NCBI RefSeq assembly: GCF_026013615.1
Contig: NZ_JAPDPI010000006.1
Coordinates: 91,013-155,012, forward strand
Direction of reading: 5' to 3'
DNA from: Plebeiibacterium marinum
GTDB taxonomy: Bacteria > Bacteroidota > Bacteroidia > Bacteroidales > Marinilabiliaceae
DNA: 64,000 bases
The notes below the pieces were generated by a model that saw only the letters and a program-made list of their open reading frames with translations, was not told the DNA's origin and did no database searches. Position numbers and translations under genes: made by a program. Each line of letters opens with the position of its first letter. Positions within the stretch are counted from its first letter, which is position 1. Shown in pieces: positions 26,816 to 36,182 of this stretch.

Positions 26816-29314
26816 ATGAAATTTAAACTGTCCGCCACAGTAATTTTATTAATTGTTTCGCTAGGAACAATAAATGCTCAAGGAGCAAAAGACTTCAGCA
26901 CCACTTATTATGAGGGTGAAAACTACACCAATAAATCATCCGACTGTACAGTTGGTACAGCAAATTTCCCATACGTTGGATCAGGATATCTTGATATGGG
27001 AGGAAACGAATCATTTGTTGAATGGAACAATATATATAGTGAAACCGCAGGAAATCATACTCTATTGATTAAATATGCGAATGCAAGCGGAGCTAACCGT
27101 CAGTGCGAATTAACAGTAAACGGTGTTGTGATTAAGGACATGATGTTTCCATCCCATTTTGGGGATTGGCATTATTACTGGATTGGCAGAGTTACTGTTC
27201 ATCTAAATGCAGGATATAATACCATTAGACTCAAGGCAAATACTTCAAGCGGTGGCCCAAATATTGATAACATTGCAGTTTCGAGTGATGATGGGCTTTG
27301 CAGTGCTACGGGAACTCAATATAATGTAAAAGATTATGGAGCTAAAGGAGATGGAATAACAAATGATACCAAGGCAATACAAGCGGCCATAGACGCGTGT
27401 TCTGATGGTGGCTCTGTAGTTTTATCGGAAGGAACATTTATGTCGGGTCAGATAAAACTGAAATCCAATATGACCTTATGGATTGATCACACCGCAGTAT
27501 TGAAGGGAATACAGGATAATTCTTTGTATCCTGCAATCACTCAACATGCGGATAATGCAAATGTATGGTTGGAAGGTGTTCTTGGCGGTGGAGGCTGGGA
27601 ACTCAAAGAAGCCTTTGTTTATGCAGAGGAAGCACACAACTTAACGATTGCAGGTGGTGGTGTAATTGACGGCAATGGAGATTGCGCGATATGGGATCAT
27701 ACCAAAGATGAAATTCTTAGGCCAATGGCTTTGTATGTAGCTTATTCAGAAAATGTAAGGGTTGCCAACGTTGATATTGTAAACAGCGCCATGTGGGACT
27801 TTGTTATTTTGGAATGTGATGTAGTAATAGTGGATGGAATTAACATTAACACTTCTACTTTTGGAGTAAATAAAGATGGAATTGATATTTGTGATACCCG
27901 GGATATAACAATTACTAACAGCACAATTTTATGTCAGGACGACGCCATTTGTCCCAAAAGCGGTTCAACAAGAGGTATAAATAATATGACCATTCAAAAT
28001 GTAACAGTAAATGGTACAACAGGCAATAAAATAAAATTCGGTACTTTAACTTATGGAGCTTTTACAAACTGTTTGCTTCAGGATATTGCAATTAATGGAT
28101 CTGGAAGAGGTGGTTTATGCGCCATTTCACTGCAAGGATTGGATGGTGCAGACTTTTCTAACATTACCTTCGACAGGATAAACTTACACACCTCTGCAAA
28201 CGCTTTTTTCCTACTACATTCTGCAGGAAAACGTGGTCATAGACCTGCCGGTGCTCCGGCAAAAACGGGAAGTATGACCGGTATTACATTTTCAAATTTA
28301 GATTTTAGAAATATTTATGACAATATAGGCAGTTGTATCAGCGGAATTAATGCAGATGGTACTATTTATAAAGTAAATGATGTAACATTTAATAATGTTA
28401 GTGTTAATTCGTTTAAAGGAGGTGCAACCATGATTCCAGGAAGACCTGGTGAATATATGGGGAATTATCCCGAATTCAACGTCTTTGGCATGCTACCGGC
28501 CTGGGGATATTACATCAGGTATGCAGAGAATATTAATTTTGAAAATTGCAGCCAGACGGTATCTCCTGCAGATGTAAGACAGCCAATTGTAATAGAAGAA
28601 GACGTTCCAACACAATCACCTTACAATGGTGTTATTGCAATACCTGGTACCGTTCAAATTGAAAATTACGACAAAGGAGGTGAAGGTGTTGCATATCACG
28701 ATGCCGATGTTAGCAATCGGACTGGAGAATATCGTTTAGATGGTGTAGATATTGAAGCATGTGATGAAGGCGGGTATAACATTGACTGGTCAGTTACCGG
28801 CGAATGGCTTGAGTATACAGTGGATGTGTCCACTTCGGGCACTTATGAAATGACTGCCCGGGTTGCTTCTCCTGTCGGTGGTTCTTTTCATATTGAGATG
28901 GACGGAACTGACATTTCCGGTATACAAACGGTACCCAACACAGGTGGCTGGCAAGCATGGCAGAATGTAACTGTTAATGTAAATTTATCTGCAGGCCAAC
29001 ATATTATGCGATTCTATATCGATTCACAGGAATTCAATACAAATTACATCTCATTTTCAATAGCAGAAGACGTTACAGCTTTAAGTGTTACTCCAACTTC
29101 GGATATAGGGTTATATCCTAACCCGATTACCAATGAACTGTTTGTAACAGGTGTATCAGTTGATGCAAACTTAATTGTATATAGTATGTCTGGGACTAAA
29201 CTGTTACAAACCAAAGGTCAATCAATCACTATTAAAAACATACCTAACGGTATGTTTTTAATAAAGATACAAGACCATAAAATATCAAAATCATTAAAAT
29301 TTATTAAAGCATAA
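26816..29314 (+). CDS. Secreted GH28/pectate-lyase-3-like carbohydrate-active enzyme with two CBMs and T9SS tail
   Basis: Domains in order: signal peptide (1-21); a CBM6/35-like module (about 30-156); a right-handed beta-helix starting with the pectate-lyase-3 block YNVKDYGAKGDGITNDTKAIQAAIDACSDGG (169-199, read as two halves) and running to about 600; a second CBM6-like module (about 616-757); and a T9SS type A sorting domain (about 760-832; LYPNPITNELFV...IYSMSG-like). GH28 landmarks are partly present: NKDG (352-355, canonical NTDG) and DD (375-376). The usual GHG is absent and NKIKFG (404-409) takes the place of the RIK region. It therefore may act on a glycan other than polygalacturonan. 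It is probably released or surface-attached through T9SS. No other polysaccharide-utilisation genes are adjacent. Confidence 0.82.
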   Translation: MKFKLSATVILLIVSLGTINAQGAKDFSTTYYEGENYTNKSSDCTVGTANFPYVGSGYLDMGGNESFVEWNNIYSETAGNHTLLIKYANASGANRQCELTVNGVVIKDMMFPSHFGDWHYYWIGRVTVHLNAGYNTIRLKANTSSGGPNIDNIAVSSDDGLCSATGTQYNVKDYGAKGDGITNDTKAIQAAIDACSDGGSVVLSEGTFMSGQIKLKSNMTLWIDHTAVLKGIQDNSLYPAITQHADNANVWLEGVLGGGGWELKEAFVYAEEAHNLTIAGGGVIDGNGDCAIWDHTKDEILRPMALYVAYSENVRVANVDIVNSAMWDFVILECDVVIVDGININTSTFGVNKDGIDICDTRDITITNSTILCQDDAICPKSGSTRGINNMTIQNVTVNGTTGNKIKFGTLTYGAFTNCLLQDIAINGSGRGGLCAISLQGLDGADFSNITFDRINLHTSANAFFLLHSAGKRGHRPAGAPAKTGSMTGITFSNLDFRNIYDNIGSCISGINADGTIYKVNDVTFNNVSVNSFKGGATMIPGRPGEYMGNYPEFNVFGMLPAWGYYIRYAENINFENCSQTVSPADVRQPIVIEEDVPTQSPYNGVIAIPGTVQIENYDKGGEGVAYHDADVSNRTGEYRLDGVDIEACDEGGYNIDWSVTGEWLEYTVDVSTSGTYEMTARVASPVGGSFHIEMDGTDISGIQTVPNTGGWQAWQNVTVNVNLSAGQHIMRFYIDSQEFNTNYISFSIAEDVTALSVTPTSDIGLYPNPITNELFVTGVSVDANLIVYSMSGTKLLQTKGQSITIKNIPNGMFLIKIQDHKISKSLKFIKA

Positions 29315-29413
29315 AAAATACATAACCAGGCGAACCAAGCGTTTTTTACGCACAGACCACATTCTGTATTGTGATCAGTTCTCCTGGCTACGTGCTACCA
29401 GTATATTCCCTAT

Positions 29414-31234
29414 TTATCTTACCTGCAACTCATGAAGTTTGCTATAGGTACCGCCATTTTTTATAAGTTCATCATGAGTACCTTGCTCAACGATTTCTCC
29501 TTCATTAAAAACACAGATCACATCAGCATTTCTAACGGTTGACAGCCTATGTGCTATCACTATAGAAGTCCGGGAACTCATTAAATTCTCCAATGCCTCC
29601 TGAACCAGCTTTTCTGATTCTGTATCAAGTGCAGAAGTAGCTTCATCCAGGATCAAAATATCAGGATTTTTAAGAATCGCTCTAGCGATACTAATACGTT
29701 GGCGCTGACCACCGGAAAGTTTTCCTCCCCTATCTCCTACTTTTGATTGATATCCATCTTCAGTAGCCATAATAAACTCATGGGCATTGGCAACTTTAGC
29801 TGCATTTTCAACTTCTTCAGGAGTAGCATTCCCAACACCAAAAGCTATATTATTATAAAATGTATCATTAAAAAGAATGGCTTCCTGATTTACATTCCCC
29901 ATTAAACCACGCAAATCATGCACTTTTATATCTCTTATATCCTTTCCATCCACTAAAATACTCCCCTCCTGAATATCATGAAAGCGAGGCAAAAGATCTA
30001 CAAAAGTAGTTTTACCGGAGCCTGATTGCCCCACCAAGGCCACCATCTTGCCTTTTTCAATAGTCATGGAAACATTCTTAAGCACTTTCTTTTCGTTGTA
30101 TCCGAATGTTACATTTTTATACTCAATACACTTTTCAAAACTATTAACCCTGATGGCTCCATCCTGCTCCAATATCTTATTGTCGGCCAACAGAATTTTA
30201 TCTATACGCTCCATGGCAGCCAACCCTTTCTGTATATTAAAGAAACCGGTTGAAAACTGCTTAGCAGGATTAATAATCTGATAAAAAATACCTATATAAG
30301 CAAGAAAGATAGCACCCGTTAATGTTGGGTTGTCGCCTGTTATAAGATATGCACCAAACCAAACCAACACAACAATTACAATGGTACCCAAAAACTCACT
30401 CATGGGATGGGCCAACACATACCTTCTGCGTACTTTATTCATGATTAAGCGGTAATCCTCTGCTTCCTTTTCAAAGCGTTTAGCCATACGGTTTTCTGCA
30501 TTAAAGGCTTTGATTATCCTTAACCCCCCAACAGATTCCTCTATTACTCCAAGAATGGACCCCATCAAATTTTGAGATTTCCTTGACTTATGCTTTAACG
30601 ATTTTCCTGTTTTACCAATTATCCAGCCAGCAATGGGGAGCATTATAAAAACAAAAATAGTTAACTGATAACTCATGGCTAACATAAAGCCCACCGACAC
30701 TAATATTATAATCGGATTTTTAAACATCATATCAATTGACGACATGATAGAGTTTTCTACCTCAGTAACATCTCCGGTAGCCCTTGCAATAACATCCCCT
30801 TTTTTTTCTTCGGAATAAAAAGCCAAAGGCAAAGCCATTAGCTTAGCAAATATCTGAGTTCGAATATCTTTTACCACATTATTTCGAATACCAACCATTT
30901 GATGCGAAGCAAAATAGGCAAACCCCACCTTTAAAAAGGTTGTTAAAAGCATCAACAAACCAATAAAAGGCATTACAACAACCACCCCGTATTCATGCTT
31001 AACCGCGGTAACATAATAATATAAATTATTCTGAAGAACATCCTTTGAAAATTCCCAGGGCATCAAAGATGTAATTTCATTTGCAGTATCAAACAGCACC
31101 TCCAGAATAGGAATCATAAAAAGCATCTGAACACCCGAAAAAATGGCATGCAAGAGATTGGATATGATACTAATAATTAATTGACGCTTATAAGGAGGAA
31201 CAAAACGTCTGAGAATTTTTATAAAATCTTTCAT
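29414..31234 (-). CDS. MsbA-type ABC exporter (fused permease and ATPase)
   Basis: The 606-residue half-transporter has six membrane helices (about 20-330) and an ATPase. Walker A GQSGSGKTT is at 402-410, the signature LSGGQRQR and Walker B ILILDEATSALD follow, and the His switch is in VIAHRLST. Fusion and length match the MsbA/lipid exporter family, which moves lipid A or other lipids across the inner membrane as a homodimer. Substrate cannot be fixed from sequence. It lies downstream of purB on the same strand, but the purB terminator separates them. Confidence 0.85.
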   Translation of the reverse strand: MKDFIKILRRFVPPYKRQLIISIISNLLHAIFSGVQMLFMIPILEVLFDTANEITSLMPWEFSKDVLQNNLYYYVTAVKHEYGVVVVMPFIGLLMLLTTFLKVGFAYFASHQMVGIRNNVVKDIRTQIFAKLMALPLAFYSEEKKGDVIARATGDVTEVENSIMSSIDMMFKNPIIILVSVGFMLAMSYQLTIFVFIMLPIAGWIIGKTGKSLKHKSRKSQNLMGSILGVIEESVGGLRIIKAFNAENRMAKRFEKEAEDYRLIMNKVRRRYVLAHPMSEFLGTIVIVVLVWFGAYLITGDNPTLTGAIFLAYIGIFYQIINPAKQFSTGFFNIQKGLAAMERIDKILLADNKILEQDGAIRVNSFEKCIEYKNVTFGYNEKKVLKNVSMTIEKGKMVALVGQSGSGKTTFVDLLPRFHDIQEGSILVDGKDIRDIKVHDLRGLMGNVNQEAILFNDTFYNNIAFGVGNATPEEVENAAKVANAHEFIMATEDGYQSKVGDRGGKLSGGQRQRISIARAILKNPDILILDEATSALDTESEKLVQEALENLMSSRTSIVIAHRLSTVRNADVICVFNEGEIVEQGTHDELIKNGGTYSKLHELQVR

Positions 31235-31279
31235 TGTAAATACACTTTATCCTAAAAAACATCATTCGATTCAGGACAT

Positions 31280-31321
31280 AAAAAAAGTCAGCTGCAAAAG
31301 TAGTTTTATGCACGCTGACTT
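31280..31321 (-). terminator. Intrinsic terminator after purB
   Basis: AAGTCAGC (31285-31292) pairs with GCTGACTT (31314-31321), and on the minus strand the hairpin is followed by a run of T. It lies 23 bases after the purB stop. Confidence 0.75.
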
Positions 31322-31344
31322 CAAAAATTTTTATGCTGAAATGA

Positions 31345-32688
31345 TTACATTCCTGTATAAGAGTGAGGAGATACAGAACGAAGTTCTTCCTTCACTTCCT
31401 CAGAAACATCCAAACCATTAATAAACTCTGCAATTGTTTTTGCATTAATTCCCTCATTAGTACGCGTCAAAGCTTTTAATGCTTCATATGGATTTGGATA
31501 TGCTTCTCTGCGCAAAATAGTTTGGATAGCTTCTGCCACCACTGCCCAGTTAGCTTCCAGGTCTCTGTCAATTGCTTCTTTGTTCAACAATAATTTGCCT
31601 AAACCTTTTTGTAATGATTTAATTGCAATTACCGTATGAGCAAGAGGTACACCTATATTTCTTAATACAGTTGAATCTGTTAAATCTCGCTGCAACCTTG
31701 AAACAGGTAGTTTGGCCGACAAATGTTCAAAAATTGAATTGGCGATACCCAGGTTACCTTCTGCATTTTCAAAGTCGATAGGATTAACTTTATGTGGCAT
31801 AGCACTTGAACCAACCTCACCCTTTTTAATCTTTTGTTTGAAGTACTCCATCATTATGTAGGTCCAGAAGTCCCTTGATAAATCAAGCATAATGGTATTC
31901 AAGCGCTTCAGGTTATCAAAGATAGCACCTAAATTGTCATAATTTGATATCTGTGTAGTATACTGCTCTCTATCTAATTTCAGTACATCATTCACAAAAT
32001 GATTACCAAAATCAATCCAGTTAATTTCAGGATAGGCTACTTTATGAGCATTAAAGTTTCCTGTGGCACCACCAAACTTAGCAGAACAAGGTATTCCTTT
32101 AAGCAACGACAACTGTGTTTTTAATCGTTCAATAAACACCATCATTTCTTTTCCCAAACGAGTTGGAGAAGCTGGTTGTCCATGGGTTTTTGCCAACATA
32201 GAAATTTCTTTCCAGTCATCAGCAAGTTCCTGCAACTGGTCAATCAATTCATCTAATAAAGGATAATACATATCGTTAACTGCATCTCTTAACGAATATG
32301 GAATAGCAGTATTGTTAATATCCTGGGAAGTTAATCCGAAATGGATAAACTCCTTATATTTTTCAAGCTTTAAAGCATCAAATTTCTCTTTGATAAAATA
32401 CTCAACAGCCTTTACATCATGATTGGTAACACCTTCAATTTCTTTAATCCTGTCAGCATCTTCCAATTCAAACTCTTTATATATTTTTCGCAAATCTGCA
32501 TATAAAGACTTATCAAAATCTGCCAACTGTGGCAATGGCTGCTCACAAAGTGTAATAAAATACTCAATTTCAACAAGTACCCTATATCTGATTAAGGCAT
32601 ATTCTGAAAAATAAAGCGCTAATCCATCAACTTTATTTCTATATCTTCCATCAACCGGAGAAATGGCTGTTAATAATTGTATATCCAT
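31345..32688 (-). CDS. purB: Adenylosuccinate lyase
   Basis: PurB catalyses two fumarate-releasing steps of purine synthesis (SAICAR to AICAR, and adenylosuccinate to AMP) as a cytosolic tetramer. The start at 32688 (MDIQLLTAISPVDGRY) lines up residue for residue with E. coli PurB; ATGs at 32691 and 32727 are less likely. The fumarase/lyase superfamily signature GSSAMPHKVNPIDFENAEGN is intact, with the catalytic Ser just after GS in the flexible loop. KTHGQPASPTRLGKE is another family block. The length (447) is normal. It appears monocistronic. Confidence 0.93.
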   Translation of the reverse strand: MDIQLLTAISPVDGRYRNKVDGLALYFSEYALIRYRVLVEIEYFITLCEQPLPQLADFDKSLYADLRKIYKEFELEDADRIKEIEGVTNHDVKAVEYFIKEKFDALKLEKYKEFIHFGLTSQDINNTAIPYSLRDAVNDMYYPLLDELIDQLQELADDWKEISMLAKTHGQPASPTRLGKEMMVFIERLKTQLSLLKGIPCSAKFGGATGNFNAHKVAYPEINWIDFGNHFVNDVLKLDREQYTTQISNYDNLGAIFDNLKRLNTIMLDLSRDFWTYIMMEYFKQKIKKGEVGSSAMPHKVNPIDFENAEGNLGIANSIFEHLSAKLPVSRLQRDLTDSTVLRNIGVPLAHTVIAIKSLQKGLGKLLLNKEAIDRDLEANWAVVAEAIQTILRREAYPNPYEALKALTRTNEGINAKTIAEFINGLDVSEEVKEELRSVSPHSYTGM

Positions 32689-32794
32689 CATTAATTTTTG
32701 TTTTTTAAAGAATTGCAAAATTAACACTTTTTTTTGTCACTGCAGGAATTATCTGTTAACTGTTTTTTTAATATTATTGTATTTAAATAGTGTC

Positions 32795-32961
32795 AGCAAG
32801 AAAACTCCTGTTTTATGGGGAGACCCTATCGCTCAACTCTCGTCCCTTAGCGGGGAAGTCCTTTGCTCCATGAGGGTGGGCTGTTCTCACTTAAGAGCGT
32901 GGCCTGCGAAACTACGTGAGAGCCAGAGGGTATACGGAGGAGAAAACGGACTTTTCTTGCA
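32795..32961. repeat. Short mobile-type repeat with imperfect terminal inverted repeats (copy 2)
   Basis: The ends AGCAAGAAAACT (32795-32806) and ACTTTTCTTGCA (32950-32961) are inverted repeats matching at 10 of 12 positions and resemble those of 13123-13287. The interior shares CCCTTAGCGGGGAA and GAGGGTGGGCT-like blocks. It makes up half of the 329-base gap between purB and the EI24 gene and creates a spurious upstream extension of the latter's reading frame. Confidence 0.5.
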
Positions 32962-33017
32962 GAGACTCGAGTAAGATAGAACGACAATTAAAATTCATCA
33001 TTATATTTATTTTACAA

Positions 33018-33812
33018 ATGACATTTTTTCAAGGGTTGCAACTGGGTTTTAATAGCTATTCAAAGGCCATTAACTTTATAAAAAAACACAAACTCGGGTG
33101 TTTTTTTATATTCCCGTTACTTTTAAATATCATTTTATTTTCTTTAGGATATGCTTCCACTGTTTCATTAAGCACCAAGTGCTTTGTGTATTTAACAGAT
33201 TGGGTTAATATGGATTCATGGGATTTCTGGGGATCAAATTTTATATCTTCAGTCCTGTTTGTTTTTATGAATATTGTAATCCGGCTCCTGTTCGTCATCA
33301 TTTTCGCATATATTGGTGGCTACATCGTTATCATGCTTTTATCTCCTGTTTTCGCTTACCTGTCTGAAACAGTAGAAAAAATAATTACAGGAAATGAATT
33401 CCCCTTTGATTTTAAACAATTTTTAAAAGATATATGGCGTGGTATCAGACTGGCCACGCGAAACTTTTTAATTGAGATGATGTTCACAATTTTATTCCTG
33501 ATAATAGGCTTTATTCCTATTGTTGGCCTGTTTTCCAGTCTGGCATTATTTGCCATATCATCATACTTTTATGGATTTTCATTTATCGACTTTTCTTTAG
33601 AAAGAAAAAAAGCAGACATAAAAGAGAGTATTGCCTTTGTTAAAACCCATAAGGGGTTAGCAATTGGAACAGGCTCGGTATTCGGCATTGTTCTAATGAT
33701 CCCATATATTGGTGTACTCCTATCCGGATTTATCTCAATCATATCAATTGTGGCTTCCACAATAGCCACAACCGAATCAATAAATCATGAAAAAACAATT
33801 AATTTAAACTGA
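33018..33812 (+). CDS. EI24 domain (CysZ-like) membrane protein
   Basis: I start at 33018 (MTFFQGLQLGFNSYSKAINFI) because the upstream open frame comes from a repeat and lacks a believable N-terminus. The protein has 264 residues and several membrane or re-entrant segments (FFIFPLLLNIILFSLGYAS, FMNIVIRLLFVIIFAYIGGYIVIML). The PLL start, LLSPVFAYLSETVE and LIIGFIPIVG blocks fit the EI24 family, to which sulfate permease CysZ belongs. No cys genes are nearby, so sulfate transport is not assumed. A MsbA-like gene and NfeD gene flank the locus, both membrane-related. Confidence 0.78.
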   Translation: MTFFQGLQLGFNSYSKAINFIKKHKLGCFFIFPLLLNIILFSLGYASTVSLSTKCFVYLTDWVNMDSWDFWGSNFISSVLFVFMNIVIRLLFVIIFAYIGGYIVIMLLSPVFAYLSETVEKIITGNEFPFDFKQFLKDIWRGIRLATRNFLIEMMFTILFLIIGFIPIVGLFSSLALFAISSYFYGFSFIDFSLERKKADIKESIAFVKTHKGLAIGTGSVFGIVLMIPYIGVLLSGFISIISIVASTIATTESINHEKTINLN

Positions 33813-33874
33813 AATAAATTGCATTTTATTCTCTATTAAGTAAATTTATACTAACAAGATAAATCATAAATCTA

Positions 33875-35269
33875 ATGAATAAATACTTATTTTTTTCACT
33901 ACTGCTTTTCTTCATTCCACTCGGATTGTTCGCCCAATCTGATAGTGTAGTGCAACAGGCTGTTATTTACAAATATGATATTAAACGGGAAATAGGAAGC
34001 ACCTCCTGGATCCATACACAGAATGCTTTTGAAGAAGCCAATGAAATAAATGCAGATGTGATCCTTCTTCATTTAAACACATACGGCGGACAGGTTATTT
34101 TTGCTGATTCAATCAGAACAAAAATCTTAAACTCAGATATACCGGTTCATGTATTTATCGATAACAATGCAGCATCAGCCGGCGCCTTAATTTCCATTGC
34201 CTGCGATAGCATATACATGCGTCCCGGGGCTAACATTGGGGCCGCAACAGTGGTAAACCAATCCGGAGAGAAGATGCCCGATAAATACCAAAGCTACATG
34301 CGCTCCACCATAAGGGCCACAGCAGAAGCTCATGGCCACGATACCATCATTAACGGAAAAGACACAACCTATATCTGGAAGCGCGATCCTCATATTGCAG
34401 AAGCCATGGTAGATGAAAGTATATATATTGCCGGAATTATTGATACGGGAAAAATCTTAACATTTACAACAAACGAAGCCATTAAAAATGGTTTTTGCGA
34501 AGGAAAAGCAGAAAGCATAAAGGAAGTAATCGATATCCTTGGATATAAAGAATATCAGTTAATAACCTACAAACCCACCTTTTATAGCGGGTTAAAAGGA
34601 TTTTTAACTAATCCTATATTTCATGGCATTCTTATTTTAATCATTATAGGAGGATTATACTTCGAACTTCAATCACCGGGTGTTGGTTTTCCATTACTGG
34701 CATCCGGAATTGCTGCAGTACTATACTTTGCCCCCCTCTATATTGACGGACTGGCTGCTAACTGGGAAATAATCCTGTTTGTTATTGGAATTGTTCTTAT
34801 AGCCCTTGAAATATTTGTTGTTCCCGGATTTGGAATCACTGGCATTTCAGGTATTATACTGGTTTTTACAGGACTAACACTAAGTCTGGTTGATAATGTA
34901 ATATTTGATTTTTCAGGTGTACCTGCCGTAGAATTATTGATGGCACTCATTATTGTTTCAGCCGGAACTTTTCTATCGTTTCTAATTGGAATTCCGCTCA
35001 GTCAAAAGCTATTTTCTTCGGGCCCTCTTGCAAAAGTTGCCTTACAAACAACACAGGATATCAATGAGGGTTATATTAGTGTAGACTCAGAACCTGCACA
35101 TTTAGTCGACGCAACCGGCATTGCGCAAACTAAATTACGCCCTTCGGGAAAAGTAATAATAAACGAAGAAAGTTATGATGCTGTTGCCGAAATCGGCATG
35201 ATAGATAAAGGTGAAAATATCAAAGTAACCAGATATGCCTCAGGGCAATTATATGTAGTTAAAATTTAA
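33875..35269 (+). CDS. NfeD-type membrane-bound ClpP-class serine protease
   Basis: Domains: signal peptide (1-20), a ClpP-class periplasmic protease (about 25-220), four membrane helices (about 230-375) and a C-terminal NfeD OB-fold (about 395-464; ATGIAQTKLRPSGKVIINEESYDAV). The nucleophile is S101 in NNAASAGALIS and the Lys is probably K137 in DKYQSYMR, as in archaeal 1510-N proteases that cleave stomatin. A stomatin/SPFH partner is usually next door but is not in this window. The role is likely quality control of membrane proteins (inference from family). Confidence 0.88.
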   Translation: MNKYLFFSLLLFFIPLGLFAQSDSVVQQAVIYKYDIKREIGSTSWIHTQNAFEEANEINADVILLHLNTYGGQVIFADSIRTKILNSDIPVHVFIDNNAASAGALISIACDSIYMRPGANIGAATVVNQSGEKMPDKYQSYMRSTIRATAEAHGHDTIINGKDTTYIWKRDPHIAEAMVDESIYIAGIIDTGKILTFTTNEAIKNGFCEGKAESIKEVIDILGYKEYQLITYKPTFYSGLKGFLTNPIFHGILILIIIGGLYFELQSPGVGFPLLASGIAAVLYFAPLYIDGLAANWEIILFVIGIVLIALEIFVVPGFGITGISGIILVFTGLTLSLVDNVIFDFSGVPAVELLMALIIVSAGTFLSFLIGIPLSQKLFSSGPLAKVALQTTQDINEGYISVDSEPAHLVDATGIAQTKLRPSGKVIINEESYDAVAEIGMIDKGENIKVTRYASGQLYVVKI

Positions 35270-35407
35270 AATTTGCTTATTTAAAAAATATTGTTAAAAT
35301 TTGATAAAAATCATCTAAAAAAGTAAACTTTTTCATCAATATTGAAGTAGAAATTAATTAAGATTGATATATAAATCAGTAATACAAATTGATATTATCA
35401 GGTATAT

Positions 35408-35413
35408 AGGAGG
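35408..35413 (+). promoter_or_regulatory. Perfect Shine-Dalgarno sequence before a small ORF
   Basis: AGGAGG lies 8 bases before the ATG at 35422. Such strong Shine-Dalgarno sequences are uncommon in Bacteroidota, where translation usually depends on A-rich leaders, so this supports the small ORF as a real, well-translated gene. Confidence 0.65.
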
Positions 35414-35421
35414 ACAGTGTT

Positions 35422-35631
35422 ATGAAAGAGAAGAAAGCAAAAACTACAAATCCAAACATTCCTTCATACGAAGATCTTGAAGGAAAAAGTGGCAACCGCC
35501 CAAATGTGGCAAACAGAAACAAGAATAGTAAAATCCAGGATGAATTAGCTGACGATTTTGGAGAAGTACTTGGTGATGGCTTTCATGGTTTGGATGACGA
35601 TTATTACTATGATGAGGATGACATGTATTAA
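35422..35631 (+). CDS. Small protein with basic head and acidic Tyr-rich tail (paralogue 1)
   Basis: The 69-residue protein begins with a Lys-rich stretch (MKEKKAKTTNPNIPSYEDLEG), continues with Asn/Lys-rich sequence and ends in an extreme acidic, tyrosine-rich tail (DDDYYYDEDDMY). It looks intrinsically disordered, with no membrane segment or signal peptide. A second gene of similar layout follows at 35874. The strong ribosome-binding site supports translation. I know no named family for it; binding to a basic partner such as RNA-associated or ribosomal proteins is only speculation. Confidence 0.65.
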   Translation: MKEKKAKTTNPNIPSYEDLEGKSGNRPNVANRNKNSKIQDELADDFGEVLGDGFHGLDDDYYYDEDDMY

Positions 35632-35873
35632 ATGTATTGCATTTAATAAACTAAATGAAGCTAGAAACAATTAACAATTGTTTTGTAAGATTAAATTTTT
35701 AAATGACAGTATAAAGCTGAAAACATTTTCTTCGGCCTTATTAAAAATTGTCATTTTTTTTAACATTAAATTGACTTACAAATAAGAGATCAACATTATT
35801 ATTAACCTAGGTTTATTGCATGGCCTACAAAGTATTAAACAGGCATTAAAGTGAAATTTTAGTTTTATTTATT

Positions 35874-36095
35874 ATGAAATCAAAACATAACCAAATTAAG
35901 AAGAATGGCAAATCTTCTTATAATGAATTTGATGAAAGAAATGGACTTAAACCCGTTAAATCAAAATCTGGTAAATCGAAGAGAATATCTATATACGATG
36001 ACCTGGATGAAGAAATAGACTTTAATAACGATGATTATTTTATTAAAGATCTGGAATTAGAAGAAGATGACCTGGATGAAGAGGAAAGTTATTGA
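35874..36095 (+). CDS. Small protein with basic head and acidic tail (paralogue 2)
   Basis: The 73-residue protein has a Lys-rich start (MKSKHNQIKKNGKSSYNEFDE), a basic middle (KPVKSKSGKSKRISIYDDL) and an acidic end (LELEEDDLDEEESY). It matches the neighbour at 35422 in length, charge layout and in SY(E/N)(D/E)(L/F)(E/D)-like and YDDLDEE-like elements, suggesting an old duplication. It is probably disordered. There is no strong Shine-Dalgarno here. A terminator follows. Confidence 0.6.
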   Translation: MKSKHNQIKKNGKSSYNEFDERNGLKPVKSKSGKSKRISIYDDLDEEIDFNNDDYFIKDLELEEDDLDEEESY

Positions 36096-36127
36096 ACAGG
36101 CACTTTAAAATGTTAAAACAATACAAG

Positions 36128-36166
36128 AAAGGCTTTGCTTCTAACCTATGAACCAAGGCCTTTTTA
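36128..36166 (+). terminator. Hairpin terminator before tag
   Basis: AAAGGCTTTG (36128-36137) pairs with CAAGGCCTTT (36154-36163) with one G-U pair, followed by TTTTT. It ends the small-protein transcript 30 bases after its stop. Confidence 0.7.
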
Positions 36167-36182
36167 AAACGCATCCATATTT

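Noticed and set aside
29394..29405. CTACCAGTAT near the ABC exporter as a third GntR operator
   Set aside because: It has a single half-site, no second repeat, and lies at the 3' end of the gene, not near a promoter.
32663..32974. 103-residue plus-strand ORF and the N-terminal extension of the EI24 gene
   Set aside because: Both come from reading through the short repeat 32795-32961. The EI24 gene has a credible internal ATG at 33018.
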